From Vicinamibacteria bacterium (GTDB taxonomy: Bacteria; Acidobacteriota; Vicinamibacteria; Fen-336), in the NCBI GenBank assembly GCA_035570235.1, contig DATMML010000022.1, positions 1 through 41,343 of the forward strand: a stretch of 41,343 nucleotides of DNA, in the 5' to 3' direction. The position numbers were made by a program, and so were the translations under genes. Below are positions 9,699-18,181 of the stretch, piece after piece; the stretch's first letter is position 1, and each line of letters starts with the position of its first letter. The notes beneath the pieces are model-generated. The model was not told the DNA's origin. It did no database searches and saw only the letters and a list, made by a program, of their open reading frames with translations.

Positions 9699-11419
9699 CA
9701 GTACACCTTTCCGTTCAAGGCCAGGAAGTGTTCGACCACTGGGCTCAGGCAGAGGGCCGGGAAAAAGGTCAAAGCTCCCACGATCACCACCACCCCCACC
9801 AAAAGCACCACGAACAGGGCCCCGTTGGTGGGGAAGGTGCCTGGCCCGGGAGGGCTGACCTTCTTTCCCGCGAGCGCGCCCGCGATGCCGAGGGCGGGGA
9901 TCATCATCCAGAAACGGCCGGCCAGCATGCCCAGCCCCAGCGCGACGTTATAAAAGGGGGTGTTGCCGTTCAGGCCCGCGAAGGCGGATCCGTTGTTTCC
10001 GGCCACGCTTGTGAAGGCGTAGAGGATCTCGGTGAGTCCGTGGGGCCCCGTGTTGCCGAGAGTGGAGGTCCCGTAGGGCTCGACGGCCGCCCAGCCGCTC
10101 AGACTAAGAATGATGAGCGGGAATACCAGCGCGTAGAGCATGGCGAGCTTCACTTCCCGAGTTTCAATCTTCTTGCCCAGGTACTCGGGCGTCCGCCCTA
10201 CCATCAGACCCGCGATGAAAACGGAGAGGATGGCCATGACCAGGATCCCGTAGAGCCCCGCCCCCACCCCGCCGAAAACGACTTCTCCGAGCTGGATGTT
10301 GAAGAGGGGGACGAGACCCCCCAAGGGTGTGAAGCTGTCGTGCATGGCGTTGACCGCCCCGCACGAAGCGTCGGTGGTGACGGTCGCGAACAGGGCCGAG
10401 TTCGTGGCCCCGAAGCGGACCTCTTTCCCTTCCATGTTGCCCGCGGCCTGGTTCACGGCGAACCCTCTCAGCGCCGGGTTGCCTTTGGACTCCGCCCAAT
10501 ACGCAACGGTTACCCCCACGAAGAACAAAAGCGCCATGGCGGCAAAGAGAGCCCAGCCCTGTCGGCGGTCGTTGGCCATTCGGCCGAAGGTGTAGGTGAG
10601 GCCGGCCGGGATCATGAAGATCAGGACCATCTCCAGGAAGTTGGTGAGCGGGGAGGGGTTCTCGAAGGGGTGGGCGCTGTTGGCGTTGAAGAAGCCGCCC
10701 CCGTTCGTTCCCAGCTCCTTGATCGCCTCCTGCGAGGCCACCGGGCCCATGGCGAGAACCTGCTTGCCTCCCTCCAGGGTCGCAATTTCTCGGTAGGGGG
10801 CGAGGTTCTGGATCACGCCCTGGGAGGCGAGCATCAGACCGAAAACCACGCTCAAAGGGAGCAGGATGTAGAGGGTCGAGCGGACCACGTCCGCCCAGAC
10901 GTTTCCGATCGTCCCCGGCGCCTTCCCGTCCGATCGTCTAGTGATCCCGCGGGCCAGGGCGAGGGCGACCGCGATCCCGACCGCTGCGGAGGTGAAGTTG
11001 TGCCAGGCGAGGCCGGCCATCTGGGTGAGGTAGCTCATGGTGGCCTCGCCCGTGTAGTTCTGCCAGTTGGTGTTGGTGGTGAAACTGGCGGCCGTGTTGA
11101 AGGCGAGGCCCGGCTCGACAGCGGGAAACTTCTGCGGGTTCAAGGGGAGCAGGTGCTGCAGCCTTTGCAGCGCATAGGTGACCAGCAGCCCAAAGACACT
11201 GAAGGCAAGCACGCCGAGGGTGTATTCCCGCCAGCCCTGCTCTCGTCGCGGATCGATCCCGCACAGCCGATAGACCACTCTCTCCAGGGGCCCGAGGACG
11301 CGCCTGAGCCAGTGTCCGTCGCCCTCCAGGACTCGAAACATGAAATTCCCCATGGGCCTGGTGAGGGCCAGGATCACGAGGAAGAAGAGCAAGATCTGCA
11401 GCCATCCATTCGCGGTCAT
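9698..11419 (-). CDS. kdpA: Potassium-transporting ATPase subunit KdpA
   Basis: The 573-residue, multi-spanning inner-membrane subunit is related to the SKT family and forms the selectivity filter. The signature [17 protein letters not shown] lies near residue 236, and the pore-loop repeats [32 protein letters not shown] and [15 protein letters not shown] are all present. It sits eight bases after kdpF and overlaps kdpB by one base. Length is close to the E. coli protein (557). Confidence 0.98.
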   Translation of the reverse strand: MTANGWLQILLFFLVILALTRPMGNFMFRVLEGDGHWLRRVLGPLERVVYRLCGIDPRREQGWREYTLGVLAFSVFGLLVTYALQRLQHLLPLNPQKFPAVEPGLAFNTAASFTTNTNWQNYTGEATMSYLTQMAGLAWHNFTSAAVGIAVALALARGITRRSDGKAPGTIGNVWADVVRSTLYILLPLSVVFGLMLASQGVIQNLAPYREIATLEGGKQVLAMGPVASQEAIKELGTNGGGFFNANSAHPFENPSPLTNFLEMVLIFMIPAGLTYTFGRMANDRRQGWALFAAMALLFFVGVTVAYWAESKGNPALRGFAVNQAAGNMEGKEVRFGATNSALFATVTTDASCGAVNAMHDSFTPLGGLVPLFNIQLGEVVFGGVGAGLYGILVMAILSVFIAGLMVGRTPEYLGKKIETREVKLAMLYALVFPLIILSLSGWAAVEPYGTSTLGNTGPHGLTEILYAFTSVAGNNGSAFAGLNGNTPFYNVALGLGMLAGRFWMMIPALGIAGALAGKKVSPPGPGTFPTNGALFVVLLVGVVVIVGALTFFPALCLSPVVEHFLALNGKVY

Positions 11420-11427
11420 CGCATCAC

Positions 11428-11517
11428 TCAGAAGCGCTCCGGGCGCAAGAGGGCGTAAACGAGGTAAACGAGCACCAGCAAGGAAATGACGAGGCCCAGG
11501 AAAAGCTCAAAGCTCAA
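11428..11517 (-). CDS. kdpF: KdpF, small stabilising subunit of the Kdp complex
   Basis: This 29-residue ORF starts at TTG (11517). It begins MSFELFLGLVISLLVLVYLV and ends YALLRPERF. A single hydrophobic helix followed by YLVYALLRPERF is the standard KdpF pattern. GAGGAGG lies about five bases upstream of the TTG. KdpF packs beside KdpA in the membrane and stabilises the complex. It lies directly upstream of kdpA, as in most kdp operons, and is short enough to be missed by gene callers. Confidence 0.93.
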   Translation of the reverse strand: MSFELFLGLVISLLVLVYLVYALLRPERF

Positions 11518-11527
11518 GGGCGCCTCC

Positions 11528-11611
11528 TCAGAGTCGGTCGCAGCCCTGGACGTACAGCCAGGACAGGGCGAAGAAGGCCAGAGTGGTCAGAACAAACACG
11601 AGATCGAGCAT
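11528..11611 (-). CDS. Small conserved-looking membrane peptide in the kdp operon
   Basis: A 27-residue ORF starts at ATG 11611, with CGAGG ahead of it. It begins MLDLVFVLTTLAFFALSWLY and ends VQGCDRL. It has one hydrophobic helix with an acidic N-terminal residue (Asp3) and a polar GCDRL tail, so probably a single-pass inner-membrane protein. It ends ten bases before kdpF and shares the operon. From memory, short ORFs with an FFAL...Y..GC.RL pattern occur at this position in other kdp operons, but I could not check. It resembles KdpF in size, though not in sequence, and might be an extra accessory subunit. Confidence 0.7.
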   Translation of the reverse strand: MLDLVFVLTTLAFFALSWLYVQGCDRL

Positions 11612-11654
11612 TAGAACCTCGTCCGAGACCCCTTGGGTACTGCAGGGCGCGGAA

Positions 11655-13328
11655 TCAGAGCTTTACGAGGAAAGCGAACGTGAGTCGGTTCTCGGACTTA
11701 CGAAGATCCGGAGAAAAGCCCGGAACCGCTGAACCAGCGGGCCCTACGTTGCCTCCTGGCGGCGTCACCCCTCCCGACCCCGAAAAGTAGGGGACGTTTG
11801 CCGCCCGGTGATTGCCCTCCAGCCGAAAAGTCACGAACTGATTCGGCATGTAGTCTAGCGTCACTTGCATGTCCCAGGCCTTGAACACGTCGCCCGGGTT
11901 GGCGGTGAAGTACGGCGTTCCCGAGAAGGCCGTCGCACCGTTGATGGGCGGCACCAGCACCAGGTACCGCCCCGGGTTGGTGATGGCCCCACCGCCGATC
12001 GTGAAGCCGTAGCGGCCGTGATCGAGCCACAGCCGGTTGTAGGCCATGAAGCCGAGGAAGTACTGCGACGGGCTCAGGGCGGTGCCGCCCGAGCAACTCA
12101 CGCCACCGCCGTACTCGCATCCCGCGTCGAGGGTGAGGGAAGCCGCGGCCTTGAGCCCTCCCTTGTCGTAGTACTTGACCATGACGCTGTCATCGGTGTG
12201 GACGCGTTTGCGGTCCGGGGTGGCGAGCGTGTCGGCGCCGAAGTACTGGTTGCCGAGGAGCGAGAGCCAGCCGTTCGGGCGCCAGAGAACCTGAAGCCCG
12301 AGCCCGGGTGTGTTGTTGAACTTACCGTACGACTGCCAACCGTTGATGAACCAGGGCTCGATCTTCAGCTTGTCGTTCGGGAAGATCTGGACGCGCATGC
12401 CGTTGAAAAACCACGGCGTGTTCGATGAGACGTAGGAAGGCTGGTAGGTCCAGTTGTCGAAGTTGTAGTAGCTCCAAAGGCCCACGTACGACATGAAGAT
12501 GCCGGCCTGGACGTTGATGCCGTTCCACTTGTTGATGTGATAGCCACCGTACGCCTCGGAGATGTAGCGGTAGGCACCATCCAGGGTCCATTGCCCGCGC
12601 GCCGGGCTCGCGTCGTTGCGGGGCGTGGTGAAGGAGTACATCCCGAATTGGGTCATCAGCCGGCCCTGCACGTTCTTGTAATTGAAGTCGCCACCGATGC
12701 CCAGCTGGGTGAGCTGGAACTCGTTGTGCCGGAATACCTCGCTCGAGCCGGAGATCGTGTCGTCCTGCGGGCGGTTGAAGCTGTAGTGGTAGGCGGTGTC
12801 GACCCTGAACTCTCCGGTGAAGGCGGTGCTTGAGAGCACCCTCTCGGCGGCCCCATAGTTCCCGGGCACCCATGAGAAGTCCGCAAACGCAAATGGCTCC
12901 GGCGTCTTCTCCGGGGTTTTCTGTTCGAGCTCGGCGGCAGGCGATGGCTCGGCGGCCGGAGTCGGTGACGCGGACGCGGCCGAAGGCTGAGCCGCGTCGG
13001 TTGCCGGCGCGCCCCCTGACGGCGCTGCCTCGGCGAGCGACGCCCTGCCCTCGACCCGGGCGCGTTTCAGCTCGCCCTCAAGCCGTTCGATCCGCTCTTT
13101 CAGGAGAAGGATCTGATCGGTCCCTTCTGGGAGCGGGACCCGAGGGGAGGTCTCGGACTTCCTAGAGACGTTGGGTTCCTCCGCTCCGAGGCTGGAAGCG
13201 CCCATGAGCACGACAAGCGCGGCGAGGAGGGCAGGCGGCACACCGACAAGAGAGAACCGGCACGTGGCGACGGTGGCGTTACACCACCGTTCCTTTCGAG
13301 CCCGCGTCCTCTCACCATCTCGCCTCAT
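11655..13328 (-). CDS. Putative BBP2-family outer-membrane porin of the kdp operon
   Basis: The protein has about 557 residues: a signal-like N-terminus (LLAALVVLMGASSLGAEE), a short coiled coil (LLLKERIERLEGELKRAR), an Ala/Pro/Ser linker, then a barrel beginning FADFSWVPGNYG. Features typical of the putative beta-barrel porin-2 (OmpL-like) family are RVDTAYHYSFNRPQDD, the aromatic strands, the loop VQIFPNDKLKIEPWFINGWQ and the C-terminal LTFAFLVKL strand. The ATG at 13328 has GGAGG eight bases upstream; longer in-frame starts at 13343 and 13415 lack one. It lies 43 bases ahead of the small ORF and kdpF, so it is probably the first gene of the kdp operon, providing outer-membrane entry for the cation. 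The coupling to K+ is inference. Confidence 0.85.
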   Translation of the reverse strand: MRRDGERTRARKERWCNATVATCRFSLVGVPPALLAALVVLMGASSLGAEEPNVSRKSETSPRVPLPEGTDQILLLKERIERLEGELKRARVEGRASLAEAAPSGGAPATDAAQPSAASASPTPAAEPSPAAELEQKTPEKTPEPFAFADFSWVPGNYGAAERVLSSTAFTGEFRVDTAYHYSFNRPQDDTISGSSEVFRHNEFQLTQLGIGGDFNYKNVQGRLMTQFGMYSFTTPRNDASPARGQWTLDGAYRYISEAYGGYHINKWNGINVQAGIFMSYVGLWSYYNFDNWTYQPSYVSSNTPWFFNGMRVQIFPNDKLKIEPWFINGWQSYGKFNNTPGLGLQVLWRPNGWLSLLGNQYFGADTLATPDRKRVHTDDSVMVKYYDKGGLKAAASLTLDAGCEYGGGVSCSGGTALSPSQYFLGFMAYNRLWLDHGRYGFTIGGGAITNPGRYLVLVPPINGATAFSGTPYFTANPGDVFKAWDMQVTLDYMPNQFVTFRLEGNHRAANVPYFSGSGGVTPPGGNVGPAGSAVPGFSPDLRKSENRLTFAFLVKL

Positions 13329-13445
13329 GTAAATGGCCTCCATGACAAAAAGCCGTTCTTGAACGGCCTCGGCAAAGCCTCCAGGTTTCCGGAGCATGGC
13401 CCGTGACCGGCCCAAGTCCGCACAGCAATAGACGCTACCCCCTCC

Positions 13446-13463
13446 GGTGTAAGGAAGGTGTAA
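13446..13463 (-). promoter_or_regulatory. Candidate KdpE/OmpR-type operator (11-bp direct repeat)
   Basis: On the minus strand TTACACC occurs twice, separated by four bases (TTACACCTTCCTTACACC), a period of 11 bp. OmpR/PhoB-class response regulators bind head-to-tail repeats with 10-11 bp spacing. As I recall, the E. coli KdpE site also contains TTTACACC. The site lies about 118 bases upstream of the porin ATG. An AT-containing TCTATT (minus strand, 13428-13433) could be a -10. Confidence 0.45.
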
Positions 13464-13674
13464 ACACTGGCCTCCCGGTCATAAGGATCTGGTAAAAACA
13501 GCCTGGCGCGGGCGCCCGCGGCAATCCCGGAACGGGTAGCACGCCCGCCGGTTGTTGGGCGGTGCGCTCTGCGGCCCGCTCCCGGTTTGGGATGGGGCAG
13601 TGTCGCGAAAATTGGGTAATGGGTCAGCTCGAATGGGGGCGGTGTTCTCGGGGCACTGCTAGACTAGCGGCCCC

Positions 13675-13896
13675 ATGGACCCCCTGACTGCCTTCGGGCT
13701 CATTGGCGTCTCGGCAATGCTGGTGACCTATGCGTTGGAGAAGCGCAGCAACTGGTTCATTCTTGCCTTCTCCGCATCCTGTGCCCTTGCCTCAGCCTAC
13801 GGCTTCCTGCAAGGCAGTTGGCCCTTCGGCATCATCGAGGCCATCTGGTCTATCGTAGCGTTTCGACGCTGGGTTCTTGCTCGGTCGTCAAACTGA
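13675..13896 (+). CDS. Small integral membrane protein, uncharacterised
   Basis: The 73-residue protein has three hydrophobic helices (about 5-20, 28-47 and 50-66) separated by EKRSNW and QGSWPF. The layout suggests an uncharacterised membrane family with an (A)LEkRSxWFiLAFa.scaLasaYGFLqGsWPFGiiEaiWs pattern that I believe is widespread but unnamed. The ATG is at 13675, and the gene ends 369 bases before the DedA gene. It diverges from the porin-kdp operon. No function can be inferred. Confidence 0.7.
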   Translation: MDPLTAFGLIGVSAMLVTYALEKRSNWFILAFSASCALASAYGFLQGSWPFGIIEAIWSIVAFRRWVLARSSN

Positions 13897-14265
13897 CCCT
13901 ACCGAGGATTGACGCAGGTCCGGAGTCATATGATAGTGATTTGTGTTGATGGCCTTCACCACACGGGGCGCGAACCGTGAGCCCATGGGATCTGCTGGCG
14001 TGAGGGCGACGTCACTGCCCGGGTCGACTGGGAGAAGAGAACCCAAGACCGACGAATCCGACCTCGGAGGGAGGCTGACGCCCTCGGGGTTTACTAACCT
14101 GATCCCACCGCTCGCGGTTGGGTCGCGGTTTTCGCTCAGGTTCGTGCCCACACGACTCGAGGGAGCTGAATACCCGGAGGCTAGGGGAGGGGAGAGAGTT
14201 GCGGACCCGGGTTGCCCGCGCGGCGAGGAGGGTCGGCGTCTCAGAACCGGCCCTGTGAGCCGTTG
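13897..14265. other. Intergenic region upstream of the DedA gene
   Basis: No convincing gene. The open frames here lack family resemblance and have Arg/Pro/Gly-rich shadow composition. The only signal is a possible promoter (next entry). Confidence 0.5.
13909..13937 (+). promoter_or_regulatory. Possible sigma-70 promoter
   Basis: TTGACG (13909-13914) and GATAGT (13932-13937) are separated by 17 bases. The -10 matches only four of six positions. It would give a leader of about 320 bases for the DedA gene, so it is tentative. Confidence 0.3.
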
Positions 14266-14850
14266 ATGGATACGGCAATGCAGTGGGTCGCTCAGTACGG
14301 CTATGTCGCGATCTTCTCTCTCCTCGTGCTCGGGATCATTGGCCTGCCCATACCAGACGAGACGCTCCTCCTGTTTGTGGGCTACCTCATCTATAAAGGG
14401 CAGCTCCGGCCCATCCCGAGCCTGGCCTCCGCCTTTCTGGGCAGCCTCTGCGGGATCACCCTCAGCTACGCGGTCGGACGTACCTTCGGGTTGTACGTCA
14501 TCAGAAAATACGGCCGGTACGTTCGCGTCACCGACGAGCGGATGAAGCGGGTTCACCGTTGGTTTCAGCAGATGGGCCGGTGGGCTCTCACCTTCGGCTA
14601 CTACGTGCCGGGCGTGAGACACCTCACGGCGTATGTCGCGGGGGCGTCGAAGCTGGAACTGCCCGTCTTTGCTCTATTCGCCTACAGCGGCGGACTCCTC
14701 TGGTCAGGGACCTTCATCGGCTTGGGTTACGCACTCGGCCAGAGATGGTCGCACGTGGGGCTCGGTCAGCTTCACTTGGCGCTGACCGCCGCTGTCGCCC
14801 TCATCCTGATCTTTGCGTACATCTGGTACCGGAGGCGGGGATCGGCTTGA
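14266..14850 (+). CDS. DedA family (SNARE-associated/VTT domain) membrane protein
   Basis: The 194-residue inner-membrane protein has the DedA landmarks: GLPIPDETLLLFVGYLI after the first helix, LGSLCGITLSYAVGRTFG, the F/YGYYVPGVRHLTAYVAGASKL region (the F-x-R-x-x-P-like motif) and C-terminal helices. DedA proteins are thought to flip phospholipid carriers or lipids and support envelope integrity. I chose the ATG at 14266; an in-frame ATG at 14278 is equally plausible, and the longer opening at 14212 adds residues without family resemblance. It converges on tatA, with a hairpin in the 74-base gap. Confidence 0.88.
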   Translation: MDTAMQWVAQYGYVAIFSLLVLGIIGLPIPDETLLLFVGYLIYKGQLRPIPSLASAFLGSLCGITLSYAVGRTFGLYVIRKYGRYVRVTDERMKRVHRWFQQMGRWALTFGYYVPGVRHLTAYVAGASKLELPVFALFAYSGGLLWSGTFIGLGYALGQRWSHVGLGQLHLALTAAVALILIFAYIWYRRRGSA

Positions 14851-14857
14851 TCGATCG

Positions 14858-14885
14858 GGACCCGCCCTGCCGGAAGCAGGGGTCC
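14858..14885. terminator. Hairpin between convergent genes
   Basis: GGAC...GTCC outer and CCCTGC/GCAGGG inner stems surround a five-base loop. There is no U-tract, so it may be only a weak or bidirectional terminator between the DedA gene and tatA. Confidence 0.3.
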
Positions 14886-14924
14886 AGCGGAGACGAGTAG
14901 ATAGTCTTCAGGCCGGGAGAAGGT

Positions 14925-15101
14925 CTACGTCTCCTTCTTTCCGTTCTTTCCCTGCTCGGGTTCGTCCTTCATGGCTTTCTTGAAGTTCCGAATGCCTTCG
15001 CCAATGCCCTTTCCGAGCTGGGGAAGACGACTCGTGCCGAAGATGAGCACGAACACGATAAGGATGAGCAAGACTTCGGGTGCGCCAAGGGTGCCAAACA
15101 T
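14925..15101 (-). CDS. tatA: Twin-arginine translocase subunit TatA/TatE
   Basis: The 58-residue protein has a short N-terminal membrane helix (PEVLLILIVFVLIFG), the FG hinge, the amphipathic helix RLPQLGKGIGEGIRNFKKAM and a Lys-rich tail. This is the full TatA layout. The ATG at 15101 has GGAG eight bases upstream; an in-frame GTG at 15122 adds seven residues and is less likely. TatA oligomerises to pass folded proteins across the inner membrane. No tatB or tatC is nearby, which is common in this kind of organism. The DUF1501 protein in this window carries an RRRFLG Tat signal and is a likely client. Confidence 0.92.
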   Translation of the reverse strand: MFGTLGAPEVLLILIVFVLIFGTSRLPQLGKGIGEGIRNFKKAMKDEPEQGKNGKKET

Positions 15102-15532
15102 CGCAGTTCTCCAGTTAGGCACAGATAGCCTACCACGCCGCGTAGTCGGTCAGGGGAACGGGAAAGATACAAATCCGCGCCCCCAAGGCCCCCTTAGATA
15201 GGGAACCCAGCCTCGAAATCGCCCCGCGGACGTTACCCTCCCCCTCAAGCCGTGGCTCCCGTGGAGCCGCCAAAGAATCCGTCCGACCGCGCGCTGGGTC
15301 TGAAGCCGTTTTCGTGTAACCTTAAGGTGGCGACGGGGTTGACGACCGTTTTGCATCGACCCGGCGGGCTCAGCGGAGAGCCGGTGGGGGTTGCTGACGG
15401 GCCCGGAGCACGGCTGATGAGGCAATGGCAACAGGGGTGGTTGCGCTGCCTCGAGAGCGACCCGCTAGATAGAGTGCGCACGCGGTCGTCAGCACTGCCA
15501 CCGAACCGACACCGAGGGGCCGAGAAACGTCC
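15102..15532. other. Intergenic region between tatA and the NRAMP-like gene
   Basis: This 431-base stretch separates divergent genes. I see no gene with family resemblance and no riboswitch consensus I can name. The 3' half (about 15340-15530) has many GC-rich complementary runs and could form a structured leader for the transporter. Confidence 0.4.
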
Positions 15533-16852
15533 GTGTACTGGATCAGCAAGACCTTCCATCGCCTGAACCGCTTTCAGCGGCGTCTTTTTGTCTTCCTCGC
15601 CGTCCTCGGCCCCGGGATCATCACCATGGTCGCCGACAACGACGCGGGTGGAATCTCGACCTACGCCGTGACGGGATCGAAGTACGGCTTCAGCCTGCTC
15701 TGGGTGTTCTTCCTGCTCGTGCCCATGGCCTACTACGTCCAGGAGATGACGGTGCGGCTGGGTGCGGTGACCAAGCGGGGCCATGCCGAGGCCATCTTCG
15801 AGGGCTTCGGGCCGACGTGGGGCTGGTTCTCGCTGGCGGACCTGGCCATAGTCAACTGGCTGACCCTGGTCACCGAGTACATCGGCATGACCGCGGCCAT
15901 GCGCCTGTTCGGCGTCCCCCCCTGGGTGACCTTCCTCGGGGTCACGCTCGTGCTCTTTCTGGTCGTGATTACGGGGCAGTATTGGACCTTTGAGCGGCTC
16001 ACGCTCTTCTTCTGCCTTTTCAACCTCGTCTATATCCCGGCCGCCTTCTGGGCCATGGCCACCCCCACCGCCCCCGGGTGGGGGAAGGTCTTCGAGGGCC
16101 TTTTCGCGCCCCACTTGCTGGGCGGGTTGAGCGGGGAGATGCTCTTCATCATCCTCGCCAACATCGGGACGACGATCACCCCCTGGCAGATCTTCTTCCA
16201 GCAGAGCGCGGTAGTTGACAAGGGCCTCGACGTCCACGACGTGAAGTACGGGAAGGTGGACACGTTTGTCGGTTCGCTGGTGACCTGCGTCGTGGCGGCC
16301 TTCATCATCGTGGCCACGGGGGCCGCCTTCTACTACCACCACCCGCCGGTCGTGATCGAGGACGCGGAGCAAACGGCGAAGGCCCTGGTGCCCCTCCTGC
16401 CCACGGGGGAGGGCGAGCTGGCCCGGAGGCTGTTTGCCATCGGCCTCTTCGACGCGGGGTTTCTGGGCGCCCTCTGCATCTCGCTCTCCACCTCCTGGGC
16501 GGTGGGCGAGGTCTTTGGTTGGGCGCACTCCTTGAACAAGGGGGTGAAGGATGCCCCCTGGTTCTACGCCATCTACCTGCTGATGCTCCTCACCTCGGGG
16601 GCGGTGGTGCTGATCCCGGGCGCCCCCCTCATCACGATCACGATGTTCGTGCAGGTCGTGGCGGTGACGCTTCTGCCTTCGGCCCTCGTGTTCCTGATCC
16701 TGATCCTGAACGATCCCTCCTTCATGGGCAAACACGTCAACACCCGCTGGGAGAACATCGCCAACTGGTCGATAGTGGTCTTCGTCACCTTCATGTCGAC
16801 GCTCTTTGCCGTGAGCACGCTGTTCCCGAAGTGGTTCGGGATGTCTTCCTAG
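15533..16852 (+). CDS. NRAMP-related divalent metal transporter, possibly Mg2+-selective
   Basis: The 439-residue inner-membrane protein has about 11 helices and the NRAMP fold signature GPGIITMVADNDAGGISTYA in TM1. The canonical DPGN metal site reads DAGG here (Asp37 kept, Asn replaced by Gly). The TM6 MPHN equivalent reads TITPWQ near residue 216, so the Mn/Fe-binding methionine is absent. Loss of that methionine is known in NRAMP-related magnesium transporters. The next gene encodes MgtE-N and CBS domains and starts eight bases after this stop, supporting Mg2+ as substrate. That is inference; Mn2+ is not excluded. The GTG start at 15533 has only a distant GAGGGG upstream. Confidence 0.87.
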   Translation: MYWISKTFHRLNRFQRRLFVFLAVLGPGIITMVADNDAGGISTYAVTGSKYGFSLLWVFFLLVPMAYYVQEMTVRLGAVTKRGHAEAIFEGFGPTWGWFSLADLAIVNWLTLVTEYIGMTAAMRLFGVPPWVTFLGVTLVLFLVVITGQYWTFERLTLFFCLFNLVYIPAAFWAMATPTAPGWGKVFEGLFAPHLLGGLSGEMLFIILANIGTTITPWQIFFQQSAVVDKGLDVHDVKYGKVDTFVGSLVTCVVAAFIIVATGAAFYYHHPPVVIEDAEQTAKALVPLLPTGEGELARRLFAIGLFDAGFLGALCISLSTSWAVGEVFGWAHSLNKGVKDAPWFYAIYLLMLLTSGAVVLIPGAPLITITMFVQVVAVTLLPSALVFLILILNDPSFMGKHVNTRWENIANWSIVVFVTFMSTLFAVSTLFPKWFGMSS

Positions 16853-16860
16853 GAGGCCCC

Positions 16861-18159
16861 GTGGCCGCTACCCCCCGCGAGGTACCAAGAGGTTCCGACC
16901 TGCCCCCGACGGGGGGAGGGGTCCGGTTCTTCTTCTTCTCCGAGCTCATCAAGCGGCCGGTCTGTGCGGGGAAGCTCGGCGACCGCATCGGCCGCCTCAG
17001 CGATCTCGTCTTTGCCCTGAAGGATCCCTACCCGGAGGCGGCCGGGATCTACCTTGAGTTCGGGTGGGCCGTGCCCACCCAGTTTGTCCCTTGGGAGCGG
17101 GTTTCGCGCATCGAGGACGACGCGATCTTTGTAGAGCCTCCGCCCCCCGGTGGCCCCTATCCGCCCTTTGTGGACCAGGCCGGCTGGATCATGCTCGGGA
17201 AGCACCTCATGGGTCGCACTATCCTCGACATGGACGGGCGGCGCATCGAGGTCGTGAACGATATGCAGCTCCTGGAGGCCCGGGGCCGCCTCCTCCTGAT
17301 CCACGTTGACACCTCCTTCAATGGGTTCCTCCGGAGCTGGGGGCTGGGCAAGCTCGACTGGATCAAGGGCGAGTTTATCTCCTGGAAGTACGTGCAGCCC
17401 CTCTCCGTGGAGGACGCCGTGACCACGGACAAGCTCGAGCTCTCCGTCACGCGTCGGCAGCTCAAGGAGCTGCCCTGTGAAGACTTGGCCGACGCTTTGG
17501 AGCAGCTCTCCGGGCAAGAGCAGGAGGCGTTGTTCTCCGCCCTGGACTCGGAGAAAGCCGCGGAGACCCTGGCCGAGGCCGAGCCCCGGGCCCAGCGGCA
17601 GCTGGTGGCCCGGCTCAGGAAAGAGCGGGCCCGGGCGATCCTGGGGGAGATGACGGTGCCCCAGCTGGCCAAGCTGCTCTCCGCCCTTCCCCATGACGAT
17701 GCCGAGGAACTGCTGGCCGTGCTGCCCCCGGACATCGTGCGACGGCTGAAGGGCATCCTCTCCGAGGAGGAGGTCAGGGCCCAGGAGCTCATGGACTCCG
17801 ACTACGTGGCCTTTCCCGCCGGAGCCAAGGTGGGGTCGGTGCTCGCGGAGATCCGGCGGTCGGGCCGCGCCCGCAATGCCGTCTCCTACGTCTACGTGGT
17901 GGGCAACGACGGGGAGCCGCTCCTGGGGGTGGTCGACCTCCGGGAGCTGGTGCTGGCGCGGGACGAGCAGACCCTGGGCGAGATCATGTCCACGCCCGTG
18001 GTAACTGCGGAGGCGGAAAACGTCCAGGACGAGTTGGCGGAGATGTTCGCCAAGTACACCTACCAGATGATTCCGGTCGTTGATGCCCACGACCGCATCC
18101 TAGGCGTCGTCCGCTACAACGACATCATGAAGGGGGCCTCCGTTCCGGCTAAGGATTAA
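16861..18159 (+). CDS. Soluble PRC-barrel / MgtE-N / CBS-pair protein
   Basis: The protein has 432 residues, starting at GTG 16861, four bases after GGAGG. N-terminal PRC-barrel-like segments (LGDRIGRLSDLVF near 40, MDGRRIEVVNDMQLLE near 120) are followed by an MgtE N-domain of helical repeats (about 195-300: LAKLLSALPHDDAEELLAVLPPD). A CBS pair covers about 305-428 (AQELMDSDYVAFP, YVYVVGNDGEPLLGVVDL, LGEIMSTPVVTA, MIPVVDAHDRILGVV). It has the cytosolic Mg2+ sensor parts of MgtE but no channel helices. Directly behind the NRAMP-like gene, it probably gates or regulates that transporter in response to Mg2+ or nucleotides. Confidence 0.88.
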   Translation: MAATPREVPRGSDLPPTGGGVRFFFFSELIKRPVCAGKLGDRIGRLSDLVFALKDPYPEAAGIYLEFGWAVPTQFVPWERVSRIEDDAIFVEPPPPGGPYPPFVDQAGWIMLGKHLMGRTILDMDGRRIEVVNDMQLLEARGRLLLIHVDTSFNGFLRSWGLGKLDWIKGEFISWKYVQPLSVEDAVTTDKLELSVTRRQLKELPCEDLADALEQLSGQEQEALFSALDSEKAAETLAEAEPRAQRQLVARLRKERARAILGEMTVPQLAKLLSALPHDDAEELLAVLPPDIVRRLKGILSEEEVRAQELMDSDYVAFPAGAKVGSVLAEIRRSGRARNAVSYVYVVGNDGEPLLGVVDLRELVLARDEQTLGEIMSTPVVTAEAENVQDELAEMFAKYTYQMIPVVDAHDRILGVVRYNDIMKGASVPAKD

Positions 18160-18181
18160 GGTCAAGGACTAGGGTGCCTGA

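Noticed and set aside
15245-16735. A 496-codon minus-strand open frame opposite the NRAMP-like gene
   Set aside because: Composition is dominated by His/Gly/Asp/Glu/Arg and it mirrors the helical transporter codons; no motif.
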